Source: Meloidogyne chitwoodi (lineage: Eukaryota > Nematoda > Chromadorea > Rhabditida > Meloidogynidae). Taken from it: DNA of 64,000 nt. The translations under genes and the position numbers were made by a program. The stretch is from contig JACZZP010000010.1 of NCBI GenBank assembly GCA_015183035.1, positions 1,612,001-1,676,000 of the forward strand, written 5' to 3'. Below the pieces are notes generated by a model. It saw only the letters and a program-made list of their open reading frames with translations, had not been told where the DNA came from and ran no database searches. Shown one piece after another: positions 37,600-48,151 of this stretch. The stretch's first letter is position 1. Each line of letters starts with the position of its first letter.

Positions 37600-40500
37600 T
37601 ATTAAACTAATCTTTATGGTCTTGTTGGATATGAGTGGTTGTCTTTTATAGAAACCTTCCCCAGGCATACTTGTTTTATATAGTGAGGTACTTTGTATTA
37701 GGGAGTTTTTTCCTCAGGAATACTTGTTTTATATAGTGAGGTAATTTTTATTAGGGAGTTTTCCCTCCAGGGAAATTTTGTTTCATCTAGTGAGGGAATT
37801 TGTTTTGAGGAGTTTTCCGAACAGGAAAATTTGTTTTCATCTAGTGAGGGAATTTGTATTATAGAGTTTTCCCTCCAGGGAAATTTTGTTTCATCTAGTG
37901 AGGGAATTTGTTTTGAGGAGTTTTCTGAACAGGAAAATTTGTTTTCATCTAGTGAGGGAATTTGTATTGGAGAGTTTTTCCCGCCAGGAAAATTAGTTTC
38001 ATCTAGTGAGGGAATTTGTATTCGGGAGTTTTTCCCGCCTGGAAAATTAGTTTCATCTAGTGAGGGATTTTGTATTCGGGAGTTTTTCCCGCCAGGAAAA
38101 TTAGATTCATCTAGTGAGGGAATTTGTATTGGGGAGTTTTTCCCGCCAGGAAAATTAGTTTCATCTAGTGAGGGAATTTGTATTCGGGAGTTTTTCCCGC
38201 CAGGAAAATTAGTTTCATCTAGTGAGGGAATTTGTATTCGGGAGTTTTTCCCGCCTGGAAAATTAGTTTCATCTAGTGAGGGAATTTGTATTCGGGAGTT
38301 TTTCCCGCCAGGAAAATTAGTTTCATCTAGTGAGGGAATTTGTATTCGGGAGTTTTTCCCGCCAGGAAAATTAGTTTCATCTAGTGAGGGAATTTGTATT
38401 CGGGAGTTTTTCCCGCCTGGAAAATTAGTTTCATCTAGTGAGGGAATTTGTATTGGGGAGTTTTTCCAGCCAGGAAAATTAGTTTCATCTAGTGAGGGAA
38501 TTTGTTTTGAGGAGTTTTCCGAGCAGGAAAATTTGTTTTCATCTAGTGAGGGAATTTGTATTATGGAGTTTTCCCTCCAGGGAATTTTGTTTCATCTAGT
38601 GAGGGAATTTGTTTTGAGGAGTTTTCCGAGCAGGAAAATTTGTTTTCATCTAGTGAGGGAATTTGTATTATGGAGTTTTCCCTCCAGGGAATTTTGTTTC
38701 ATCTAGTGAGGGAATTTGTTTTGAGGAGTTTTCCGAACAGGAAAATTTGTTTTCATCTAGTGAGGGAATTTGTATTATAGAGTTTTCCCTCCAGGGAAAT
38801 TTTGTTTCATCTAGTGAGGGAATTTGTTTTGAGGAGTTTTCCGAACAGGAAAATTTGTTTTCATCTAGTGAGGGAATTTGTATTATGGAGTTTTCCCTCC
38901 AGGGAATTTTGTTTCATCTAGTGAGGGAATTTGTTTTGAGGAGTTTTCCGAGCAGGAAAATTTGTTTTCATCTAGTGAGGGAATTTGTATTATAGTTTTC
39001 CTCCAGGGAAATTTTGTTTCATCTAGTGAGGGAATTTGTTTTGAGGAGTTTTCCGAACAGGAAAATTTGTTTTCATCTAGTGAGGGAATTTGTATTATGG
39101 AGTTTTCCCTCCAGGGAATTTTGTTTCATCTAGTGAGGGAATTTGTTTTGAGGAGTTTTCCGAACAGGAAAATTTGTTTTCATCTAGTGAGGGAATTTGT
39201 ATTATGGAGTTTTCCCTCCAGGGAATTTTGTTTCATCTAGTGAGGGAATTTGTTTTGAGGAGTTTTCCGAGCAGGAAAATTTGTTTTCATCTAGTGAGGG
39301 AATTTGTATTATAGTTTTCCTCCAGGGAAATTTTGTTTCATCTAGTGAGGGAATTTGTTTTGAGGAGTTTTCCGAACAGGAAAATTTGTTTTCATCTAGT
39401 GAGGGAATTTGTATTATAGAGTTTTACCTCCAGGGAAATTTTGTTTCATCTAGTGAGGGAATTTGTTTTGAGGAGTTTTCCGAACAGGAAAATTTGTTTT
39501 CATCTAGTGAGGGAATTTGTATTATGGAGTTTTACCTCCAGGGAATTTTGTTTCATCTAGTGAGGGAATTTGTTTTGAGGAGTTTTCCGAACAGGAAAAT
39601 TTGTTTTCATCTAGTGAGGGAATTTGTATTATAGAGTTTTCCCTCCAGGGAAATTTTGTTTCATCTAGTGAGGGAATTTGTTTTGAGGAGTTTTCCGAAC
39701 AGGAAAATTTGTTTTCATCTAGTGAGGGAATTTGTATTATGGAGTTTTCCCTCCAGGGAATTTTGTTTCATCTAGTGAGGGAATTTGTTTTGAGGAGTTT
39801 TCCGAGCAGGAAAATTTGTTTTCATCTAGTGAGGGAATTTGTATTATAGTTTTCCTCCAGGGAAATTTTGTTTCATCTAGTGAGGGAATTTGTTTTGAGG
39901 AGTTTTCCGAACAGGAAAATTTGTTTTCATCTAGTGAGGGAATTTGTATTATGGAGTTTTCCCTCCAGGGAATTTTGTTTCATCTAGTGAGGGAATTTGT
40001 TTTGAGGAGTTTTCCGAACAGGAAAATTTGTTTTCATCTAGTGAGGGAATTTGTATTATGGAGTTTTCCCTCCAGGGAATTTTGTTTCATCTAGTGAGGG
40101 AATTTGTTTTGAGGAGTTTTCCGAACAGGAAAATTTGTTTTCATCTAGTGAGGGAATTTGTATTATAGAGTTTTACCTCCAGGGAAATTTTGTTTCATCT
40201 AGTGAGGGAATTTGTTTTGAGGAGTTTTCCGAACAGGAAAATTTGTTTTCATCTAGTGAGGGAATTTGTATTATGGAGTTTTACCTCCAGGGAATTTTGT
40301 TTCATCTAGTGAGGGAATTTGTTTTGAGGAGTTTTCCGAACAGGAAAATTTGTTTTATCTAGTGAGGGAATTTGTATTATAGAGTTTTCCCTCCAGGGAA
40401 ATTTTGTTTCATCTAGTGAGGGAATTTGTTTTGAGGAGTTTTCCGAACAGGAAAATTTGTTTTCATCTAGTGAGGGAATTTGTATTATGGAGTTTTCCCT

Positions 40501-40665
40501 CCAGGGAATTTTGTTTCATCTAGTGAGGGAATTTGTTTTGAGGAGTTTTCCGAACAGGAAAATTTGTTTTCATCTAGTGAGGGAATTTGTATTATAGAGT
40601 TTTCCCTCCAGGGAAATTTTGTTTCATCTAGTGAGGGAATTTGTTTTGTGGGGTTTTCCGAATAT
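37600..40665. repeat. satellite B: 54-bp tandem repeat with ~107-bp dimers and 854-bp higher-order unit
   Basis: The array opens with one or two diverged 53-bp units of the satellite C type (37660-37745). Next come about a dozen 54-bp units (CATCTAGTGAGGGAATTTG core, with TTCGGGAGTTTTTCCCG dyads) up to about 38500. Then alternating GAGGAGTTTTCCGAACAGG and GAGTTTTCCCTCCAGGG units form 107-bp dimers. A dimer variant lacking three bases (TATTATAGTTTTCCTCC) and the order of neighbours repeat with an 854-bp offset (for example 38663/39517, 38878/39732, 39197/40051). All open frames in this region are made by the repeat. Confidence 0.95.
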
Positions 40666-40715
40666 AATAAACGAAAAAAAAATAAAGCTCAAAGTTTCTC
40701 CTTAACTTTAATATA

Positions 40716-41121
40716 TTAGAATATATAAAAAATCACATTTTTCTTGACAGTTTCGAGATCCTTAAATATTCCAATTACACGACCACGAGCTACAGCGTAG
40801 AATTTGTCATCAGTATCTTTCTCTTTAGCATCAACTAAATTTCATTAAATTTTAAAAACATTTTAATTATAAAATTACACAAAGTCGATGTAGGACGTGA
40901 TTTTTCAACAAAGGCCTCAGCTTCTTGACGAGTTTTAAATTTTTTGTAGACTCCTTGAGGAAAGCCCTTCATTGCAGCCTTAGCTTCCTATATAGAAAAA
41001 ATAAATTATTTATAAAGTAGATCCTTAAATTTTAAATCATTTATACCTTATACGTTGGAAACACTCCGCGATTATATCCATAGGCAACACCATAAAAAAA
41101 TGAAGGCTGATTCTCGGTCAT
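40716..41121 (-). pseudogene. RNase H1-like N-terminal fragment (hybrid-binding domain only), copy 1
   Basis: Minus-strand exons 41121-41047, 40987-40879 and 40834-40716 join in frame to 100 codons. The first domain has FFYGVAYGYNRGVFPTY... GVYKKFKTRQEAEAFV, the RNA/DNA hybrid-binding domain of RNase H1 (caulimovirus-viroplasmin fold). A second such domain begins with FYAVARGRVIGIFKDL but runs into a stop at 40716-40718, just before the satellite. The catalytic RNase H domain (DEDD residues) is absent. Cellular RNase H1 removes RNA from hybrids; this piece could at most bind them. It is probably a duplication-truncated gene. Confidence 0.65.
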
Positions 41122-41437
41122 TTTTTTTTTAAAATAAAGTAGACAAATTTAAATAACTAAAATAAAAAAATAAATTTAATCTTGAAAAATTAATAATATG
41201 AGATCTAAAAAATAAATTGAATTTAGATAAAAAGAATTTTATAAACTAAAAACTATGCAACCACCTAATTGATGAATGATACAACCAAATTGATGATTTT
41301 CGAAAAATTAAACTAATAAAATAAAAAATTCAAATATAAAACAAAATAAAATTGTTAACATTCAAGAACTAAATGCAATAAAAATTTATACATAATTAAT
41401 AAACAAATCAAAAATTCTTAAAAAATGAAGTCAAAAA

Positions 41438-41652
41438 ATAATTGTTGTAGTGGATTTACACTACTATAAAAGAACTATTGTTCTTACTATAAAAGGTTCA
41501 CTTTGGTCTCCACCTGGTTCATTATTTAATATTGTCCCATTGCTATTTCCCAAATATTCCTATTACTATTTCCCAATTTCATCTTCATTGTTATTTCCTT
41601 CAGATAAACATATTTATAATTGTTTGTATATTCTTCGATATACAACAATAAT
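41438..41652. mobile_element. 205-bp solo LTR with 5-bp target duplication
   Basis: The element 41443-41647 starts TGTTGTAGTG and ends ATACAACA (TG...CA termini, 7-bp inverted ends). It is flanked by ATAAT at 41438-41442 and 41648-41652. A TATA-like CTATAAAAG lies near 41463. The duplicate locus at 54172-54176 has a single ATAAT and lacks the element, which proves insertion after the duplication (or precise loss). Size, termini and 5-bp duplication fit an LTR left by recombination between the two LTRs of a retrotransposon. Confidence 0.88.
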
Positions 41653-41679
41653 ATTACAATTCTTTTTCTAATAAATTTT

Positions 41680-42557
41680 CTACGTACGAGAAGCTTGGGA
41701 TGAAATAAATTCATCAGCAGTAGCAATAGCCTTTTCCCTTTCTTCTTTTTGTTGTTCCAAATTATCAGAAATAGCAGCTGGTGCTTTACCAAGTTCTCCA
41801 GCAGTAACTTCCCAAAGAACTTTATCAACCTCTTCCTGTGCTAATTCTTCCATATTTTCAGGTTCAAATGATTCCATTGTTTCCTCAATAATTTCTTCAA
41901 TTAGACCCATTTTTGTCATTTCTTTGGCCATTTCCCGCATTATTTGCATTACTTCGGGCACATAAAATTTAAAAAATAAGTTACAGATGTTTTAAAAAAT
42001 CCTAATATTATTATAAATTTATTATAGTAAGTTGAAAAATGTTCAAACCTTAACCAATTGTTGCATAACTCGCATTACTTCAGTTGATTGCTTCAAAGTA
42101 CCAGCCATACTTATTGTTGCCATTTGATGATCCATATTCATAATAATTGAATTGATTTGAGCAGATGTTGCATGAAGTTTGGCGATAGACTTAAAAATAA
42201 ATATTAGAATTATATTTCAAAAAAATCCTGTAAAAAATCCTGTAAAAAAACCTTTTTAGAATGAACAATTGATTTGGCCAAAATAACACAAACATCTCTA
42301 TCCCCCTTTTTAGCTGCTGCTTTAATTTCTCTTTTAACCTAAATTTTAATTTAAAAAATTAGAAACAAATTTTGACAATAATTTTACTTTTTCTTCCTCT
42401 TATAATTGAATTAATTTGACGATTTAGATGAGAAATTTCAAGTCGAAGCTTCCTTTGCAAAACGCGAACCTACAATAATAATTCAAAATGTTAATAGTTT
42501 TAAAGAAATAAATACTTGCTCGTTAGGGTCAACCTTAACTCTTCCAAACAAACCCAT
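41680..42557 (-). pseudogene. vps-24: CHMP3/VPS24 (ESCRT-III subunit), damaged copy 1
   Basis: Exons (minus): 42557-42516, 42469-42388, 42338-42252, 42189-42049 and 41961-41680. The product is clearly CHMP3: MGLFGRVKVDPNEQ, LQRKLRLEISHLNRQI, AAAKKGDRDVCVILAKSIV, STEVMRVMQQLV, then IMREMAKEMTKMGLIEEI and LWEVTAGELGKAP. CHMP3 builds ESCRT-III filaments for membrane scission. Two lesions are shared with copy 2. Exon 2 is 82 nt instead of 84 (two bases missing near 42395, compared with the partial third copy, which still reads R-E-E-E-K). The acceptor before exon 5 reads TTTTAT instead of AG. Intact protein seems impossible unless unusual splicing occurs. Confidence 0.8.
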
Positions 42558-42632
42558 TTATATAATGAAATCAATTTTATCTGAAAAAATACGCATTTTA
42601 ATAATTAAAAATTTAAAATGCTGTATTTTAGT

Positions 42633-45466
42633 GAGGGAGTTTTTTCCTCAGGAATACTTGTTTTATATAGTGAGGTAATTTTTATTAGGGAGTTTTTTCC
42701 TCAGGAATACTTGTTTTATATAGTGAGGTAATTTTTATTAGGGAGTTTTTTCCTCAGGAATACTTGTTTTATATAGTGAGGTAATTTTTATTAGGGAGTT
42801 TTTTCCTCAGGAATACTTGTTTTATATAGTGAGGTAATTTTTATTAGGGAGTTTTTTCCTCAGGAATACTTGTTTTATATAGTGAGGTAATTTTTATTAG
42901 GGAGTTTTTTCCTCAGGAATACTTGTTTTATATAGTGAGGTAATTTTTATTAGGGAGTTTTTTCCTCAGGAATACTTGTTTTATATAGTGAGGTAATTTT
43001 TATTAGGGAGTTTTTTCCTCAGGAATACTTGTTTTATATAGTGAGGTAATTTTTATTAGGGAGTTTTTTCCTCAGGAATACTTGTTTTATATAGTGAGGT
43101 TATTTTTATTAGGGAGTTTTTTCCTCAGGAATACTTGTTTTATATAGTGAGGTAATTTTTATTAGGGAGTTTTTTCCTCAGGAATACTTGTTTTATATAG
43201 TGAGGTAATTTTTATTAGGGAGTTTTTTCCTCAGGAATACTTGTTTTATATAGTGAGGTAATTTTTATTAGGGAGTTTTTTCCTCAGGAATACTTGTTTT
43301 ATATAGTGAGGTAATTTTTATTAGGGAGTTTTTTCCTCAGGAATACTTGTTTTATATAGTGAGGTAATTTTTATTAGGGAGTTTTTTCCTCAGGAATACT
43401 TGTTTTATATAGTGAGGTAATTTTTATTAGGGAGTTTTTTCCTCAGGAATACTTGTTTTATATAGTGAGGTAATTTTTATTAGGGAGTTTTTTCCTCAGG
43501 AATACTTGTTTTATATAGTGAGGTTATTTTTATTAGGGAGTTTTTTCCTCAGGAATACTTGTTTTATAGTGAGGTAATTTTTATTAGGGAGTTTTTTCCT
43601 CAGGAATACTTGTTTTATATAGTGAGGTAATTTTTATTAGGGAGTTTTTTCCTCAGGAATACTTGTTTTATATAGTGAGGTAATTTTTATTAGGGAGTTT
43701 TTTCCTCAGGAATACTTGTTTTATATAGTGAGGTAATTTTTATTAGGGAGTTTTTTCCTCAGGAATACTTGTTTTATATAGTGAGGTAATTTTTATTAGG
43801 GAGTTTTTTCCTCAGGAATACTTGTTTTATATAGTGAGGTAATTTTTATTAGGGAGTTTTTTCCTCAGGAATACTTGTTTTATATAGTGAGGTAATTTTT
43901 ATTAGGGAGTTTTTTCCTCAGGAATACTTGTTTTATATAGTGAGGTAATTTTTATTAGGGAGTTTTTTCCTCAGGAATACTTGTTTTATATAGTGAGGTA
44001 ATTTTTATTAGGGAGTTTTTTCCTCAGGAATACTTGTTTTATATAGTGAGGTTATTTTTATTAGGGAGTTTTTTCCTCAGGAATACTTGTTTTATATAGT
44101 GAGGTAATTTTTATTAGGGAGTTTTTTCCTCAGGAATACTTGTTTTATATAGTGAGGTAATTTTTATTAGGGAGTTTTTTCCTCAGGAATACTTGTTTTA
44201 TATAGTGAGGTAATTTTTATTAGGGAGTTTTTTCCTCAGGAATACTTGTTTTATATAGTGAGGTAATTTTTATTAGGGAGTTTTTTCCTCAGGAATACTT
44301 GTTTTATATAGTGAGGTAATTTTTATTAGGGAGTTTTTTCCTCAGGAATACTTGTTTTATATAGTGAGGTAATTTTTATTAGGGAGTTTTTTCCTCAGGA
44401 ATACTTGTTTTATATAGTGAGGTAATTTTTATTAGGGAGTTTTTTCCTCAGGAATACTTGTTTTATATAGTGAGGTTATTTTTATTAGGGAGTTTTTTCC
44501 TCAGGAATACTTGTTTTATAGTGAGGTAATTTTTATTAGGGAGTTTTTTCCTCAGGAATACTTGTTTTATATAGTGAGGTAATTTTTATTAGGGAGTTTT
44601 TTCCTCAGGAATACTTGTTTTATATAGTGAGGTAATTTTTATTAGGGAGTTTTTTCCTCAGGAATACTTGTTTTATATAGTGAGGTAATTTTTATTAGGG
44701 AGTTTTTTCCTCAGGAATACTTGTTTTATATAGTGAGGTAATTTTTATTAGGGAGTTTTTTCCTCAGGAATACTTGTTTTATATAGTGAGGTAATTTTTA
44801 TTAGGGAGTTTTTTCCTCAGGAATACTTGTTTTATATAGTGAGGTAATTTTTATTAGGGAGTTTTTTCCTCAGGAATACTTGTTTTATATAGTGAGGTAA
44901 TTTTTATTAGGGAGTTTTTTCCTCAGGAATACTTGTTTTATATAGTGAGGTAATTTTTATTAGGGAGTTTTTTCCTCAGGAATACTTGTTTTATATAGTG
45001 AGGTTATTTTTATTAGGGAGTTTTTTCCTCAGGAATACTTGTTTTATATAGTGAGGTAATTTTTATTAGGGAGTTTTTTCCTCAGGAATACTTGTTTTAT
45101 ATAGTGAGGTAATTTTTATTAGGGAGTTTTTTCCTCAGGAATACTTGTTTTATATAGTGAGGTAATTTTTATTAGGGAGTTTTTTCCTCAGGAATACTTG
45201 TTTTATATAGTGAGGTAATTTTTATTAGGGAGTTTTTTCCTCAGGAATACTTGTTTTATATAGTGAGGTAATTTTTATTAGGGAGTTTTTTCCTCAGGAA
45301 TACTTGTTTTATATAGTGAGGTTATTTTTATTAGGGAGTTTTTTCCTCAGGAATACTTGTTTTATATAGTGAGGTAATTTTTATTAGGGAGTTTTTTCCT
45401 CAGGAATACTTGTTTTATATAGTGAGGTAATTTTTATTAGGGAGTTTTTTCCTCAGGAATACTTAT
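42633..45466. repeat. satellite C: 53-bp tandem repeat with 952-bp higher-order unit
   Basis: About 53 copies of a 53-bp monomer (TAGTGAGGTAATTTTTATTA, then GGGAGTTTTTTCCTCAGG). Monomers with GAGGTTATTT in place of GAGGTAATTT occur at 43101, 43525, 44053, 44477, 45005 and 45323; monomers with a 2-bp loss occur at about 43565 and 44517. Both sets repeat at exactly 952 bases, i.e. 18 monomers minus two bases. Homology with satellite B is obvious (TAGTGAGG, GGAGTTTT, CC blocks). The array lies inside copy 1 of the segmental duplication and is missing from copy 2. Confidence 0.95.
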
Positions 45467-45640
45467 TTTTCTTCCTCTCTTAAAATTGCATAAATTTGAC
45501 GATTTAGATGAGAAATTTCAAGTCGAAGCTTCCTTTGCAAAGCGCGAACCTACAATAATAATTAAAAATGCTAATAGTTTTAAAGAAATAAATAATTGCT
45601 CTTATGGTCAACCTTAACTCTTCCAAACACCCATTTATAT
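45467..45640 (-). pseudogene. third, partial CHMP3 copy (exons 1-2 only)
   Basis: The minus-strand sequence repeats exons 1 and 2 and intron 1 of the neighbouring CHMP3 copy with many substitutions. Exon 1 has lost two bases after ATGGGT. Exon 2 retains the two bases missing from copies 1 and 2, so it reads the family's R-E-E-E-K end. The exon 2 donor is changed to AT and is fused to satellite C. The fragment shows that a local duplication flanks the satellite. Confidence 0.8.
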
Positions 45641-45759
45641 AATGAACTCAATTTTATCTGAAAAATACGCATTTTAATAATTAAAAATTTAAAATGTTGT
45701 AGTTTACTGAGCCCTCATCTTTTCTACGCATCTCTGTAAGTTTTCAAACTTTTCTGAGA

Positions 45760-45989
45760 GCAGTTCAACTGAGTCCCGGCTCAACTGAGTAACCGTTTTA
45801 AAGTTTAACTCAAGTTTTTTCCTATATACGAATTATAAAAAATACAAATGATAGCTCATTTGAAAGAACTCTTCGAGCTGAGTCTAATGAGATAAAAATA
45901 ACGAATTTGGTTGATTGTGAACAAAGCGTACTCAGTTGTGCCAGGACTCAGTTGAGCCAGACCCAGTTGTGCGGACTCAGTTGAGTTGC
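45760..45989. mobile_element. ~230-bp inverted-repeat element (MITE 1), absent from the duplicate locus
   Basis: Left end GCAGTTCAACTGAGTCC, right end GGACTCAGTTGAGTTGC, inverted with two differences; further CTCAACTGAGT blocks lie inside both ends. In copy 2 the flanks run directly together (ACTTTTCTGG, about 55200), giving a natural empty site. A possible imperfect target duplication is CTTTTCTG/ACTTTCTG. It has no coding content. Confidence 0.8.
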
Positions 45990-46044
45990 ACTTTCTGGAT
46001 ATTTTGGCATTATGTTTTTTGTAACGTAGGTATTTTAAAAATTC

Positions 46045-46200
46045 GGGAGCGACTCATTTGAGCGATAGGATTTGAGCGACAGATTTTGAGCGACAGCCAT
46101 TTGAGCGATGAAGATTGTTAAAATTCGTCTTCCAAATGAAACCTTTACAACGGTCGCTCAAATGGCATCGCTCAAACGGCGTCGCTCAAATGATACTCCC
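46045..46200. mobile_element. ~156-bp inverted-repeat element (MITE 2), absent from the duplicate locus
   Basis: Starts GGGAGCGACTCATTTGAGCG and ends CGCTCAAATGATACTCCC. The inside is a series of CATTTGAGCGA-type units, inverted in the right half. Copy 2 reads straight through (TATTTTAAACATTCACTG, about 55231-55250). A possible target duplication is TAAA. Confidence 0.8.
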
Positions 46201-46436
46201 CTAAACATTCACTGTCATTTTTTCCACTTTGAAATTTTTATATAAAATGCTAAAAGTAAAAACATTACTATTTAAACATCAAAATTTCTATTTTTTGAAA
46301 AAGTTTGTTTAATAAACTCATAAATATTTATTTAACCTTCGTAACTTTGTGACTTTCATATTTTTAGACTTCAATTTTATTTCTTATTTTTTATTTAGGA
46401 GTTATTTTGATATTTCATCTATAATTTTTAACACGC

Positions 46437-46860
46437 GAACCAGCCGCTCCGCGACTGGAATAAAGAAACCGCTTCGCGCTTGTAACACTGATTCTAGAAA
46501 ATTTTGGTAAAATACTATAAGAAAATAACCCCTCTAAACCCCCTCTTAAAAAATAAAACTATTAAAAAATAACAACAAACTTTAAAAATAAGCAACTCCT
46601 TAACCCCTGTAAAAAGGCAACTCCTCATACCAAAGCTTAAAAAACAATTACTCATTTAAATCTCAGTTAATAAAAACTCCCGCCACACTTCGGGCCTTTG
46701 CCTTCGTAACCCATTACAGATGGATGCCACACTTCTTGCCTTCGGCCCTCGGTTCTTCATTAAAGATGGATTCCTCTCCTCGGGTCTTCGGCCCTCGGTA
46801 CAATTATTTCAGATGAATGCCACACCTCGGGCCCTCGCCTCTGTTCTACCATCACAGATG
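46437..46860. repeat. degenerate GC-richer repeats
   Basis: Units around GATGGATGCCACAC and CTTCGGCCCTCGG recur at about 46690-46860 with a spacing near 70 bases. An earlier patch has GCCGCTCCGCGACTGG and CCGCTTCGCGCTTG, a possible short inverted repeat. A 72-codon open frame here is judged a repeat artefact. Confidence 0.45.
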
Positions 46861-46864
46861 GATG

Positions 46865-47490
46865 CCAACAGTCCTAATCTTGAGCTCAAATCAAGCTCAT
46901 CTCGAGCTCAAATCATGCTCATCATGAGCTCAAAATAAAGCTCCTTTTGAGTCAAATCATGCTCATATGAGCTCAAATTGAGCTCCTTTTCAACTCAAAT
47001 CATGCTCATCTTCAGCTCAAATCGAGCTCCTTTTGAGCTCAAATCATGCTAATCTTGAGCTCAAATCATGCTCATCTTGAGCTTAAATTGAGCTCCTTTT
47101 GAGCTCAAATCATGCTAATCTTGAGCTCAAATCATGCTAATCTTGAGCTCAAATCATGCTCATCTTGAGCTTAAATTGAGCTCCTTTTGAGCTCAAATCA
47201 TGCTAATCTTGAGCTCAAATCATGCTAATCTTGAGCTCAAATCGAGCTCAAATCATGCTCATCTTGAGCTAAAATCGAGCTCCTTTTGAGCTAAACTCAT
47301 GACCATCATGAGCTCAAATCATGCTCATCTTGAGCTCAAATCGAGCTCATCTCGAGCTCAAATCATGCTCATCTTGAGCTCAAATCATGCTCATCTTGAG
47401 CTCAAATCATGCTCATCTTGAGCTCAAATCAAGCTCATATAGAACATAAATAGAGCTCATATAAGCTTAAATTGAGTCAAATCATGCTCA
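46865..47490. repeat. 22-bp repeat of GAGCTC palindromes
   Basis: Over 25 copies of a ~22-bp unit, CTTGAGCTCAAATCATGCTN, many containing TTGAGCTCAA or TTTGAGCTCAAA palindromes. Variants have ATCGAGCTCCTTTT. The array ends exactly where the LTR begins. Confidence 0.85.
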
Positions 47491-47491
47491 T

Positions 47492-47874
47492 TGTCGCTAC
47501 GCGTCGTATGGAAAAAAGAATAAAATTGATTTTGGAGTAGTGATCTTTTGGGTCGGGTAGCCACGCCTCCTCTGTTTTTTATATCCCTTTTTTAGAGTGG
47601 CTTTACCAATTCACTTTTTTATCCATTCATTCACTTTTTAAACGAATACATTTTTTGTTTTTGTTTTAACCTATATGATTTTTTGCCTACTTAATTTTTC
47701 CAATAAAAACAACTTTGATTGCTGTCCCATATTCTTAATTACTGATTAAATTATTAGTAACGAGTAAATTAAATAAATATTTTTTAATTGCTTCTATTCT
47801 ATTAAATTACTTCGTTGCCTCGGATCCTCTTCAGCGCGATCATACCGTCGCCGCGCTTAATTCTTTCAGCGACA
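47492..47874 (+). mobile_element. 5' LTR of a truncated LTR retrotransposon
   Basis: Begins TGTCGCTACGCG and ends TTTCAGCGACA, i.e. TG...CA with the inverted ends TGTCGCT/AGCGACA, 383 bases. Seven bases later TGGTGCCACGACCCGGG (47882-47898) fits a tRNA primer-binding site (starts TGG, complement of CCA). No matching 3' LTR was seen within the window. Confidence 0.7.
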
Positions 47875-48151
47875 AACTTTATGGTGCCACGACCCGGGAG
47901 CCCAGGATCCCACAATATTAATTAAATTTTTTTTGTTTGAGGAGCAACCAGTGGTTGGAAATTTCCATTTTGCTCGTACTCGTACTTCGTACCAATCAGC
48001 AATCAATCTTCTCTACCAACCGGAACAACCGGCAACTCTACCTTCTCTACAGACCGGAACAACCGGCAATCAACCTTCTCTACAGACCGGAACAACCGGC
48101 ATCTCAATCTTCTCTACCGTCGTCTCTACACGACTTCTTTAATCGTCCATC

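Larger units (their letters stand above)
40666..46436. repeat. segmental duplication, copy 1 (partner 53400-55484)
   Basis: The block matches 53400-55484 in the same orientation: offset +12734 on its left part and +12524 after a 210-base difference. It contains the RNase H1-like fragment and the broken CHMP3 gene. Copy 1 additionally carries a solo LTR, satellite C with a third partial CHMP3 copy, and two small inverted-repeat elements, all absent from copy 2. The left boundary lies in satellite B in both copies. Confidence 0.9.

Noticed and set aside
37831..40719. Overlapping plus-strand frames of 74-291 codons (MYYGVFPPGNF type)
   Set aside because: Satellite B read in frame; frames change whenever the unit is not a multiple of three. 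Kept only as a finding, not as genes.
46720..46938. 72-codon plus-strand frame
   Set aside because: Falls in degenerate GATGGATGCC repeats and runs into the GAGCTC array.
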